A stretch of 64,000 nucleotides of DNA from Primulina eburnea (lineage: Eukaryota > Streptophyta > Magnoliopsida > Lamiales > Gesneriaceae), in assembly GCF_022965805.1 (NCBI RefSeq), contig NC_133110.1:36022317-36086316 (forward strand). Direction: 5' to 3'. The stretch's first letter is position 1. The number at the start of each line of letters is the position of its first letter. The notes beneath the pieces are model-generated. The model worked only from the letters and a program-made list of their open reading frames with translations, did not search any database and was not told the origin of the DNA. Positions 47,893-59,490 of this stretch are shown in pieces. The position numbers and the translations under genes are program-made.

Positions 47893-48081
47893 TATAAATA
47901 AGGAAGCAGAAGAAAGATGAAGGACATCGATCAACCTCTTCATTTTTCTTCAAAACATTTGTAATAATTTTCTTTCAAGTATATGTGTGTAGTGAGTTCA
48001 GCTACTATTAGTAGCTAAACAAGTTTCTCCTCCTCTACAGGAGGTTACTATGTATTAATAAATGTTTTGTGTCTGAATAAA
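47893..48081 (+). promoter_or_regulatory. Pararetroviral promoter and poly(A) module
   Basis: TATAAATA at 47893-47900 is followed by AATAAA at 48076-48081, about 180 bp downstream. Caulimovirids typically have the poly(A) signal about this far after the TATA box, giving terminally redundant pregenomic RNA. Confidence 0.6.
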
Positions 48082-48385
48082 GAGATCTTTGCTCTTAGCC
48101 CCTCTCATGTATTATTTTCAAAATTTTATCTTTTACTGTACACTCTAAGGTAGGAAACGAATTAGAGTTGTGCCAAGTGCTGCTGAAGGAATCTGCGTCG
48201 GTAACCATCAGTTGCGATCGTGTGATTGGACTGTGAGGATCAGTTCTTAAAATACGGTGGATAAAACCCGGTGACACTCCGGTCAAAAAGGTATAAGATT
48301 TAATTTATTTTACGGAAGCATGATGGGCATTCATTTAAAAAGAAAAATCAATTACTAAAATAAAAAGATAAGGGCATGATTGGAA

Positions 48386-48481
48386 ATTTTAAAATATTGA
48401 GGAGTTAAAACAAAGAATTGAAGGGATATGGAGTAAAGATAAAGTTGAGAAGAGATGTGGAGAGTTATTGAAAGTTTACCC
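48386..48481 (-). repeat. Right terminal inverted repeat of the viral unit
   Basis: Reverse complement begins GGGTAAACTTTCAATAACTC and aligns with 40612-40706. Confidence 0.75.
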
Positions 48482-48490
48482 ATAAAAAAC
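48482..48490. repeat. 9-bp target duplication, shared middle copy
   Basis: ATAAAAAAC serves as the right duplication of the viral unit and the left duplication of the adjoining MULE. Confidence 0.8.
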
Positions 48491-49250
48491 TGACTTTTTA
48501 AATAAATATTACAAATTTTAAATTTTTTTAAACAAATATAACATATTTAAAAATTTTGCAAAAATATAATAAAGTGTGGTTTCAAACCCCACTTTCTGCA
48601 GAAATTCTGATTTCTTTTTTCTCGAGGAGGTGGGTTTTGAAACCCCACTTTCTTTTTTATTTTTTTTGTCTGCTACACTGTATATTTTTTGACTATTGTC
48701 GTGGAATTATTCCATGAAATCAATAGTAGAACATGTGTGAATCAGTTGTTGCAATATTATCTAAGAAACACTGCATTGTTTCACCATTTCTCCTCCATTT
48801 TCAGGCAACAATTTTTTATTCTGCATTTCTTTGCTTCCTTCTCTTTTTTTCTTCTTCTTTCAAGCTATTGTTTTCCTTCTCAAAACTAATTTGTTGTGTC
48901 GTATGTGATATTATATTTATGATGATCTAACAAGAAGTTTTGATTTTTATTTCAAATTTTTTTTTTTTGCAGATATTGAAAAATCAATAATTTGGAGTTA
49001 CTCATCTATCTTAAAGTAAATGATTTTTATTAAATTACAACTTTCAATATTATTAATTAAATTTACCATTGTTATGTTTCGTGTTATATCATTCATATTT
49101 TGTATTTCATACAATTTAAGATGATAATGTTTTTGAAGAGGTGACAAATTTTAATGTTAAAACGGATACATATGCCTTTATATTCATATCGTGAAGAATT
49201 GTAGCTGTTGTAATCTTAAAATAATTATCGTATAAAAATATGATTTCTAA
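48491..49250 (+). repeat. Left terminal inverted repeat of the large MULE
   Basis: Matches the reverse complement of 55590-56131 plus 57293-57486. Early part includes GGTTTCAAACCCCACTTTCT and a near copy GGTTTTGAAACCCCACTTTC. Later matches include TTATATTCATATCGTGAAGA against the right arm near 55640. The arm holds only short spurious ORFs. Confidence 0.8.
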
Positions 49251-49879
49251 ATTAATTATTTTTATATAAACCTTAAAATTATATTATACTTTAACCAAAC
49301 ATGTATTATATTATAATATATTTTTCATTTTAATAATTATAACAATTAGTTGTAAATTGATTCAATAATACAAAAAATAATTTTATTTATCAAAAACAAA
49401 AAAGATCAATTTGAATTCGAATTTAAACTGTAATTTGAGTTATTTTGTTTGGTAATTATGACATAATGTTGTGTTGTGATTAATTATATTCTCGTAACAC
49501 AGAGAATGTGAAAATGGACACTATATCAGTGGCATTGTATGTCAATGGTTACGTAGTTGTACAACAAGGAACTGTGGAATACAGCAAGCCTGCTGTTAAG
49601 ATGATGACGGTACCACGTTCCATAACTTATTCTGATTGATGAGGAGATTGTAAATATTAATAGCAAAGAATTCAAGCTGAAGGTTTCTACTAAATATATC
49701 TAATGGAGATGACGCAAAGAATACAGTTTCAACTTTGTCTTGAAGATGACGATAATTTACATTTTATGACATCTCAGATTGATCTACAGTGTTTACATTT
49801 GTATATTGAGTCTGAGCCAATACCAAATAATGTTTGTTCCAATAATCTAGAAGACTAAATCCCATGTATTACGCAAGGA

Positions 49880-52129
49880 TTGAGTACAATGTGTTTTGAT
49901 GATGGAGGAGGAACTTCAAATGTTGTTAGGGGTGAAGATGAACAACCAAATAATTGGGATCGATATGTGAATAGTCATGTAGTTGAACCAACCATTCCAT
50001 GGCCAGATGATGGGCATAGATGGGAGTCTAGTGCATATACACCATATGACGAACAAACGAGGTGTGATTTCTTTATGGATAGTTACCATGATGAGGATAG
50101 TGATGAAGATTCACCTTCCAACGATTCTGAAGATGGTAATGGTGATGAATATGATGACAATAATACATGTGAACATGATGTCAATAACCAACGAGTTCCA
50201 AATGAGGGTACATCATCTCAAGCATGGAGGCAAGGTACGGTGCTTGCCAATATTCACACGGATAGGCCGATAACCTATGAAGATCCACCAATTTTCAGCC
50301 AAGTGTATGATGAATAAATTCCAGATTCTCCAGATCTCCCATATGCAAGTCGCACCACCTATTACAACCCTGAAAGAGGCGAGTTGTGCATTAACATGGT
50401 ATTTAAGGACAAAAAAGAACATATTGCAAGTGTTAAAGACTACTCTGTTAGGGTTGCAAGACGAGAGTACCGTGTTGTCCAAAGCTCGCCAACGTTTTGG
50501 AAAGTTTGCTGCAAAAATAAGTCTTCAACTATGCAATGTCAATGGGGTCTTCGAGCATCACTCAAGGTGAAATCGGGCTATTGGAAAATCACTAAGTATG
50601 GTGGGTCACACACATGTATCTCTAGTCATGTTGGCATTGACCATCATAATATGGACATGAACATGGTGGCAAATACTCTTGTGGGTATCGTTCGTTGTGA
50701 CCCCTCATAAGAAATCTAATATGTAATGCAACTAATTAAGGACAAATTTGGATACAATATTTCGTATCACAAGACATGGCATAGCTTGAGGCGAGCTGTT
50801 GAGAATGTTTATGGAACATGGGAAACTTCTGTTCGACGACTACCGAGAAATATGGGCGCCCTCGCGAAGCACAATCCAGGCTCTATTGTTGAGTGGAACC
50901 ATATTGATACATATAACCCAACAATGAAGATTTTGAACTATGTGTTTTGGGCATTCCGACAGTGCATAGATGGGTTTGAACATTGTCGTAGGGTTATTAG
51001 CATCAATGGAACCCATTTATATACCAAGTACAAGCACAAAATGTTGATAGCAGTTGGATTGGATGCAAACAATCAGGTGTTGCCATTGGCTTTTGCGATT
51101 GTTGATGAAGAGACATACGACTCATGGAAATGGTTCCTTGATAATGTAAGCAAACATGTCATTCGTGGGGCTAGAGGTATATGTGTTATTTCTGATAGGC
51201 ATTGGGATATCGTAAGCGCTGTGGATGATATACCAGCTTTCAAACCGCCTCGTGGTGTACACCATTTTTGTTTGAGACATGTGTGCTCAAATTTCAACAA
51301 TCAGTTTAAGAATGTTCATTTGAAAGATTTGTGTTGGCGAGCGGGAACTCAACATCAGATACGTAAGTTTGATGCCACAATGGATGCAATTAAAAACCAT
51401 AACCCAGATGCTTATCAATACTTGTCTGGGATTTCACGTGAGAAGTGGACGATGACCCATGATGGTGGGTGGCGTTGTGGTGTGATGACGACAAATATGT
51501 CGAGGGTTTGAATGGTGTGTTGAAGGGTGCAAGACGTCTTCCTATTTCAGCAATTGTGCAGTTAACAATTGGACGTTGTGTAAAATATTTCTTTGACCGT
51601 AAAGAAAGAATTGCATGTATGGTGGCAAACAACCAACCGTGGCCTGATTTTGCATTCCACAAATACGAGCAATGGTCAATCAAATCAAGCAATCACAGTG
51701 TTAGCAAATACGAAATCAGTGACAAATCTGCATCCGTAGTAACACTGACACAATGGACATGTACAAGTTGTGAACTTGAGTAATCGTGATTGCTCGTGCG
51801 GGAAATGGACAATTTTTGGAATACCTTGCTCTCATGCCGTATGTACAGCAAAATGGTACGGATTGGACCCGATGGAATTAATGCAGCCGTGGTTTAATAT
51901 GCACCAATATGTTAAAACATATGAAGGAAGATTTATCCCAATACCAGATGAAGCATATTGGGATGACGTAGAATTTGAATTAAACCATAATCAAGGTCGA
52001 CGTGAAAAACGAAGAGCTAGTAGACATAGAACATCAAGGTTGCATAATGAGATGGATCGACCAACAACAAGAGAGAGACAAAACCTATGCATGTGGTGGC
52101 ACGTCATAATCATGGAGTTTCATGTGTGA
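49880..52129 (+). pseudogene. MULE transposase with MuDR domain and SWIM finger, inactivated
   Basis: An acidic N-terminal part (49880-50317) is followed in the same frame by the MuDR-type DNA-binding region (CINMVFKDKKEHIASVK, QCQWGLRAS, GSHTC). The core includes IDGFEHCRRVISINGTHLY, DEETYDSWKWFLDN, CVISDRHWDI and HHFCLRHVCSNF. The C-terminal SWIM zinc finger is CSCGKWTIFGIPCSHAV. In-frame stops lie at 50315, 50708 and 50717. A one-base loss near 51500 (after NMS) and a second shift near 51770 break the frame. The first catalytic Asp, normally in a (I/V)DGTH context, is Asn here (AAT 51005-51007). The protein cannot catalyse transposition even if expressed. Confidence 0.87.
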
Positions 52130-52686
52130 TTTATCATAATAATATTAAGAGCTGTGTTGCAAGTTAAGTGTGATTGTGTATTAAGTGTGTAATATCGACA
52201 GTCTTTAAATAATTGTAGTTGTTGTCTTGGTTGTAATTGATATTTGATTATTTGCTTTGGTCTTTGTTATTTATTTTGTCAATAAATTTATACCGCGTTA
52301 TATGATTTATGTAAAATTAAATCTGTATTAGAAAATACATTAAATTTTCAACTTGGTTAATTACATATAAATCAACATTTTGTAAATAAATTTTTTTATA
52401 GTGTTTTTTAACAATATTTTCAAATATATGAATTGTAATTGTATAATATATATTACACAAATGCCATTATATATCATATTATTTTCAAACATAGAAGTTT
52501 GTTTCCATGTTCAATAATACATTTAAAATAATAATACATTGCAAAACAATAAAAAATAGAAATAGTTGCTTAAAAAATCCTTCAAACACAAATATTATAA
52601 CAATCCAAAATAAAGGTGCGAAAACAAAATAACAAACTACAATTGACGAGAATATGAAATCAACATGCATAGATGATATATTAATA

Positions 52687-55131
52687 CTAGTAGTAATAGA
52701 AATGGCCAGTGCCGCAACCGCGTGGTATACGCACTCGTACACTTCTTCGCAAGTTAAAATGTTCTGTTTCCATCTCTGTATTACGATCTGTCTCTGTATT
52801 ACGATCTCTGTTTAAATTGTCTGGAGCAAAACCAGATGAAGTGGTGGAAAATCCATGGAAAGGAATCGGTGAACTCAAATAGTTCGGACGCATTTCGTGA
52901 TAAAATGAACGTACTTCATTATCAAACTGTCGATGGTCAGAATTTAGAAGCTCAGTGAGAGATACACTACTAGCAACATCTGGAGTGTGAAAACCATATT
53001 GCATCAATGGTCGATAGTCAACATTATACACTGCTGATGGTTGATGTAACGGTCCAGACATTTCATGAACACGTGACGGCCCATGCATGTAGTGACCATG
53101 TGATGTGCCAGGGATGTCAAATCCATGTGGTGTACGATGTTGATGTGAATCAGATGAGCTACTAGAACCCGATTCACGTCGTCCTCGACGGCTACATTCC
53201 TTGCGAGTTTCTACGTGGTATATCATGTTGCACTTCTTCTTCATTAGATACCCTATTCAGTGCATCACGAAGATGTCGTCCAATTCTCCAATCATCTTGA
53301 ATGGCTTCTTCAAGTGCCTCCCTTGATTGTTCATGCACGTTAAGCTCTCCAAATCGATTTATGAGTGTGGTTGCAGGACGTCCTGTGTAACACAAATCAA
53401 ATCAATTTAGAAAACGCTAGCAAATAAAGAAAATTAGTTTACATGGCTAAATTTTCATCAACACTAACCACAATGGCTCTGAAACATGCTTGTCCACCGG
53501 AGTAACCAACTCTTTCGCTGTTCGGAGAAATGAACCGTATAGTGATGTTGTTGTACCATTTCTTATATTGATAGTCCACCATCATATGTCCAGAGACGAG
53601 CATATCCTCTGCGATATGTTTTTCCTTATTTTTCCAAATCTCAATTTATGAAATTCTTTCCAATCAAAATTACGGTGTCCTGTTCGGGATAGATTGTGTA
53701 GATCATCCCCATCAGTTGCAGGTTCGGGAACTCGTTGTCGCATTCCAAATTGACGCAACACCCGATTTGGACGATACATTTCTACAATATCAAAACAAAT
53801 GAGAGGACATACACATCGCCATATTTCCCCTTGATGTCCTTTAATGAATGCTTGCACATCAAGTGCTTCGAAATCATCAACAGTCCAATTAAACTGAAAT
53901 TAATAAAGAAAAATAAAAAAATCAATATGAGTGTTATATTTTTGTCAGTAATAATATGGATGAATATTGATTTTCAGACACCTGACCATCCTCTATAAGA
54001 TCAAGTATCTCGCGTTTAATCCGTACTGAGTGGGTAGATGTATGAGTATGACTGAAATGACGAGCCCACCTAAATAAACAAATACAATTAATTTTAAATA
54101 TTTTCATAACTCAAATGTTAAATTGATTTGTAAAAGTTTACCTTGCGCCATAAGGAGCGATTGGAAGAATTGTATCGTAATTGTTATCATTTACATCAGG
54201 GGGCGCAGGAACAATATGAAAATAACCATGTACATCAGGACTAAGAGATGTCATCCTGCTCCAAGCCCAAACCTGCATTATACAAAATATCATCATTAAC
54301 AAAATTATATTTTTAGTTAAAAAAAATTGTACATTATTGTAGACAAAATAATAAAGCTACATGTAATATCAACAAAGGCCCGCATATTATTTTCCTCCCT
54401 ATAATTGATGATTTGCATAACACTCGATAAAGGAAAGATAATACAGCGCTTCCCCAACTATACCTACTCACCCGAGGAATATTTTGAAGTAGCTGTAAAT
54501 ACATAAGACTCACACCACCACTACGGGAGTAAGGAAACATTCATCCTTCAATTACCATCAAGGCTATATATCGAGTGTATTGCACCACCTCCAAGTCTGA
54601 ACTGTCGTTGTCGATATGGTTTTCTCTACAATGTGCGTCTAGAACAGCCATCGACAAGCGTCCTCCACTCACTAAAGATGCAGTGGATGCGAAACCTTAT
54701 AACTCGACACATTTTTGTTGCCATTCTTCAGCTGTGCGACTCATGTCGGTTCTCGTTACAGGTTGACCCTTAATATTCAAACCCCATATTATTTCAACAT
54801 CTTGGAGTGTGACAGTGGCCTCACCAACACGCAAGTGGAATGTATGAGTCTCACGTCTCCACCTCTCGACTAAAGCTGTAATAAGATGATTGTCAATAGG
54901 TCGAAAACCACATCGGAGAATACCATATAATCCCATCTCATTCAAAAAGGTCAAAACACGATTATGAATTAATCCAAAACTATAAAATTTCGAAATTCGG
55001 TTATCCGATCGTCTGACTTCTAAATTGGTATCGATATTATCCTTTGATATTGTTCTTGAGATATGAGTCTCCTGCAAATGAAGGACACTAGGGTCGATCG
55101 GTTTGATATATGCCCCCATCTTGTAAGACAA
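52687..55131 (-). pseudogene. Plant mobile domain (PMD, MAIL1/MAIN-like) gene carried by the MULE
   Basis: The minus strand from 55131 reads PIDPSVLHLQETHISRTIS, LITALVERWRRETHTFHL and EATVTLQDVEIIWGLNI, the aminotransferase-like plant mobile domain found in MAIN/MAIL proteins and in many transposons. The same frame runs on to about 54355 through a TAA (54697-54699) and a TGA (54541-54543), including SRYSWGSAVLSFLYRVLC. Later exons follow: about 54272-54132 (VWAWSRMTSLSPDV), 54070-53990, 53890-53582 (CVCPLICFDIVEMYRPNRVLRQFG) and 53390-52687, a Ser/His-rich tail ending GCGTGHFYYY. It is convergent with the transposase. The two nonsense codons suggest a recent pseudogene. Confidence 0.8.
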
Positions 55132-55589
55132 AACAAAAATAATTTGTTATTAATTAGAAATAAAAATACAAAATCAAAATTACATTTTTAAAATTACAAT
55201 ATTTTTTTGAGTCCAGAAAACTAATAAAAATTTGTTTTGTTTTATTTTAAAAATAAGTAGAATAATTATATACTGATAAAAAAATAAGAAAAGAAACAAA
55301 TTTATATTATAATCTCATATCAGTTCAAACTTGCTACAACATTTTTTAGTTTATAATATTTTTTAACATTTTTTTATCCCTAAAATTTAATTAACATCAC
55401 AAAATTATTTTTCATTTGATCAAAATTTTCATTCTATTTAAAAGTGGAGGTTTTAAAAAGTTTTTAAAAATTCTCGGATTGTATCTAAATTATATTTAAT
55501 GTCCTAATTTCTCTAAATTACATAATACTCAACAATTAACTTTTGATTTGATAAAACAATAGAAATTATTTATTTTTTCAAAACACTCA

Positions 55590-57486
55590 TTTTTCCTCTT
55601 AATAATTATATTAAAATTACGACTGATATAACTCTTCACGATAAGAATATAAAGCCATCCGTATCCGTTTTAACATTAAAATTTGTCACTTCTTTAAAAA
55701 CATTATCATCTTAAATTATATGAAGTAAAAAATATGAATGAAATATATAACACAAAATATAACAGTTGTAAATTTAATTAATAATATTGAAAATTGTAAT
55801 TTAGTAAAAATCACTGACTTTATGATAGATGAAGAACTCCAAGCTACTGATTTTTCAATACCTGCAAAATAAAAAAATTTAAATAAAAATCAAACTTCGT
55901 GTTAGATCATCATAAATATAATGTCATATATGAGACAACAAATTAATTTTGATAAAGAAAACAATATCTTGAAAGAAGAAAAAAAAAAAGAGAAGGAAGC
56001 AGAGAATGAAGCAAAGAAATACAGAAAAAAAATGGTTACCTAAAAATGAAGAAGAAGGAATGGCAAAACAATGCATATCGTGTTCTATTATTAATTGTGT
56101 TCTATTATTGATTGAAGAAGTACACGACAGTCAAGGCCGATCCTAACAATATTTGGGCCTGAGTCTAACTTTTAAAAAGAGACATCTGAATCCTAACAAT
56201 GTTTTTACACATGTATCCAGCACAATCACCTACAAACTAGATTAGCAAAGTTCTTTGGTGATTGGCCTGCAGGTTAGCATCGTCCAAACAAAATATGATG
56301 TTTCAATCTGAAGAGTTGAAAATGTAACAGTTTATAAGATATTAAATTTCTTCCATAAAAATAGTAAAAGGTGTTATCATAAAGTAAAGAGTGTATTTAT
56401 GAAGTATAACTAATTATTAGAGAGATTTCAAGTGAAAGGGCATTTCTAAAATTTGATTTGTTATGATTTATAAAAATCTAAGTTCACGTAGAAAAGTTAA
56501 AAAAAGCTTTCCAAATCACTCTACTCTATGAGACATTATATATATAAAAAATTGTTATATGACAAATTTCCCAACTTTTGAAGGGGGAAACCATTAAAAC
56601 TCCCACAACACCACAATAAATTCTTTCAAGTCAAGAATGCAGTAAATACTTATTTATTGAAATTTAGAGTGCACGATATTCTCGTTATTTTAGTCAGAGA
56701 ACTTGTGTAGTTTTCTACATTTCTGAATTTCTTCGCTCCCATTCTCGCCCCTCCTTTAAGACACAAATTAAGATTGGCTTTTTACCTCAAGAAATCATGG
56801 TAAATTTTGGATGCAAGGCTATCGTCTACACGCGTCAAACAAAACCCAAAAATCATTCGAAAGAAAACTCAACTTGTAAAGAAATTTCATTTACATCATA
56901 AAACAACAAGACTAAATCAAATATATCAATAGAAATCAAATTATTCAAGTAGTAAGAATAGGGGGAAAAAGCATTATAATACAAATTATTACTGTACATA
57001 ACATTAATACACTTACAAGGGTGAGCAACTGATGCTGGAGTCGAAGATGGAGAAGACGAAGGATAGATATCACTTTGGCCGTTGTTTCTTGTCTTTCTCG
57101 CCGAGTTTGGGGATAAGCAATTTTACAATATTTTATTTGATATTTTATTATTCTTTATATTTTAATATTTATAAATTAAAAAAAAAACAGTATATATAAT
57201 AATTTTTTTTTAAAATTTTTGGGCCCCAAAACAAATTGGGCCTGAGTCATCCGACTCTCATGACTCTGAAGAAGCACGGCCCTGACGACAGTAATAAAAA
57301 AAAGATAAACAAAGAAAAATAAGAAAGGGTTGGGGTTTCAAAGCCCACCTCCTCGAGAATGCAAAAAGAAGTTATGATTCATTCATAAAGTGGGAACCCC
57401 ACTTTATTACATTTTTACAAAATTTTTAAATATGTAATATTTTTTAAAAAAATTTTAAAATTTGTAATATTTATTTAAAAAGCTCT
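55590..57486 (-). repeat. Right terminal inverted repeat of the large MULE, interrupted
   Basis: 55590-56131 and 57293-57486 together mirror the left arm; the break is the hAT-like element with its 8-bp duplication. The terminal part shows CCCACCTCCTCGAG and AGTGGG.ACCCCACTTTATT. Confidence 0.78.
56132..57284. mobile_element. hAT-like non-autonomous element, 1153 bp
   Basis: Ends CAAGGCCGATCC and, reversed, CAGGGCCGTGC are short inverted termini of hAT type. Flanks are ACGACAGT on both sides (56124-56131 and 57285-57292), a perfect 8-bp duplication. TTGGGCCTGAGTC recurs near both ends. No transposase. Confidence 0.85.
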
Positions 57487-57495
57487 ATAAAAAAC

Positions 57496-59490
57496 CTCTT
57501 GCATTTTATAAAAAAAATCCTCTGAAATTCGTAACTTCAGAGGTAATTTTGAAAAAAAAAATATGTAGTAAAAAATAGTAAAAATAGAAGAAAATTCAAA
57601 AAAAAATATCAAATATTGTCCAAAAATCCCCAAATATTAACACAAACACCCTTTTTTTAGCCAAAAATCATTGTGTCCTAGAGGCGTAACATGATCATGA
57701 TTACAATCATTCTAGAAATTTCGAATTCGTGAAGAATATTTTTGGAAATTTTCCAAAAAATTTAGTCTCGGGTAACCACTTCAAGATCGATTTACTCCTT
57801 TTTAACGAATTTTCCTTCGGTTTTAAAATAAAAGTTGTTCAAAATATTTCTTAGTTCACAAATGTGTCAGTTGATCATTCCGACATTCAAAGAAGGTATT
57901 GTTTTTTATAGTCCGAAACAAGCATATCAACTATTATATTTTTTTTCCAAATATGTTTTGATATGTTTCAAATTTGACAAAGTGTAAAGCATAAAAGTTG
58001 TAAATCGTCCAAAATTATATCAGACCGTAAAAATTTAGTCACATGTGATCGACGGAGCAACCACGGGCGTCGCCACATCGACACATGAAGTACAAGCGTC
58101 AGCCAGATGCCAAATTTTAAATTTTCCGATCCATTTCTGACATAATTTTGGTCATCTGGTGAGGTTTCGTAATTGTAAAACATTTCTTTATTTTAATATT
58201 AATTAATGAATTTAACCAAAACTAACAAATACAAGTTTGTACAAGAATGCATTTCAAATATTCCAGCATCTACTCATTATCACATCCAATCTAAAGTTAC
58301 TTGGGTAATATTTATAATAAATTACCATGGCTTAAGCTCATCAACCACGCGAAATAGTAAGTTATCGAGCTAAGTTTTTCCTACCGATTTCTTCAATAAA
58401 AGAGTTTGGCATTTGGCCTGGAATTTACAGTAAAGTTCATAAAATACTTATTTATTTACATATTGCATCATATTGTGCATGTCTCAAATTATTGGTCATA
58501 TTGTACTACATATTTGAATATATGGATTTATTGGTTCTTGACCTGTTAACGATCAGCTATCAATGATTGAATGACTGAATGAATTAAGCATGTACAATGG
58601 TCTAAATACCAAATTTTTAGTCCATTGGGCAAAATGGTTTCGTCATGGAAATATGAGTCCAATGAAAAACAATTTAAAATAGGGTAGATTGTTCATCTAA
58701 GCAACGCGACTTCGGTCCGAAAACGTGAGTTCAACTTGGCTCATAAATGATCGATTATACTAATTCTACTTGAGTATTTGGAGAAAAGTGGCACATCGAA
58801 TTTTGGTGGAAGCCGCATCTTTAGCTAACGCTATTCAGTTCAGATTCTTGGAGAGTCACTGCATTTCACTTGATAAGATATTTTCATAATGATATGTTGC
58901 TACTGATAAATGTCATATCTATTGAATTATTGCATTAATAAATTTCGTTTGACTTTGTATAAATATATAAACCCAAATTTCTTCTCTCGTTAAGACCTCA
59001 AAGATATAATCTCTCTATTCTTTCTATTTATTGTAAATTCCAGATACAGGACTCCAATCAGATTGAAATTGAGAATGTAATTTTTTGCTTAGCAAGACCG
59101 TGAATATTCTTTTGAATTTGTAATTTGCTATGTTAGTAAATTAAAGGATTGTACACGCTTCCGCTACTATAAATATAAGATTATGATAATGTTATAATTC
59201 GTAGGCCCACGTGAGTAATATAATCAAATCCATAAGATTTTTTATTTTGAGATTTTTATGACAATGACTTATAGTAAAAGTCTTTAGTGTATATTGTTAT
59301 ATCAAACTTTCCGTATAATGAGTAAAAAGTAAGATAAAATGTTATCCTTAGTTTGACCCAAAAACTGAGGACAACATGATTAACGAGTTTTGATAGTATT
59401 CTACAAAATTCCTTCTAAATTGATATTGATTTATATCTCTTAGAAAATTTTGTTTTAAAAGAAAAATGACTTGAATTTCCATTTTCTAAG
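57496..59490. other. AT-rich region right of the MULE, no gene
   Basis: 57522-57546 contains a CCTCTGAA/TTCAGAGG inverted repeat. 58480-58850 is the inverted partner of the repeat at 29.3-29.6 kb. TATAAATATATAAACCC near 58958 and the following leader-like sequence may be the promoter part of the retroelement whose gag starts at 59491. No gene was recognised. Confidence 0.4.
58480..58850 (+). repeat. Dispersed repeat, partner of 29290-29640
   Basis: Shares, in inverted orientation, TTCGGTCCGAAAACGTGAGTTC-type sequence, ATAAATGATCGAT and CTACTTGAGTATTTGGAG with the copy near 29.4 kb. Confidence 0.55.

Larger units (their letters stand above)
40612..48481 (+). mobile_element. 7.87-kb TIR-bounded unit carrying an endogenous caulimovirid-like genome
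   Basis: The unit starts GGGTAAATTGC and ends GAAAGTTTACCC. The outer 95 bp on the left and 96 bp on the right align as inverted repeats, and 9-bp copies of ATAAAAAAC flank the whole. Inside, in order: tRNA-Met primer site, coat protein, movement protein, aspartic protease, reverse transcriptase, RNase H, a further ORF, then TATA box and poly(A) signal. Coat protein before movement protein recalls the Cavemovirus/Solendovirus arrangement of Caulimoviridae. There is no integrase and no transposase. Inverted repeats with a 9-bp duplication are Mutator-type features, not those of known pararetrovirus integrants. All pol-region frames are broken, so it is an inactive relic. Confidence 0.8.
48491..57486. 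mobile_element. 9-kb Mutator-like element with long TIRs, transposase and a plant-mobile-domain gene
   Basis: Ends TGACTTTTTAAATAAATATT and, reversed, AGAGCTTTTTAAATAAATA are the start of inverted repeats that can be followed inward for more than 700 bp. ATAAAAAAC flanks both sides (48482-48490 and 57487-57495). Inside are a MULE transposase on the plus strand and a plant-mobile-domain gene on the minus strand, with 3' ends facing each other. A hAT-like element (56132-57284) interrupts the right arm. Both genes contain stops, so the element is now non-autonomous. Confidence 0.85.

Noticed and set aside
40612..48481. Ordinary gypsy element
   Set aside because: No LTRs and no integrase; it has a movement protein and coat-before-movement order, which are caulimovirid features.
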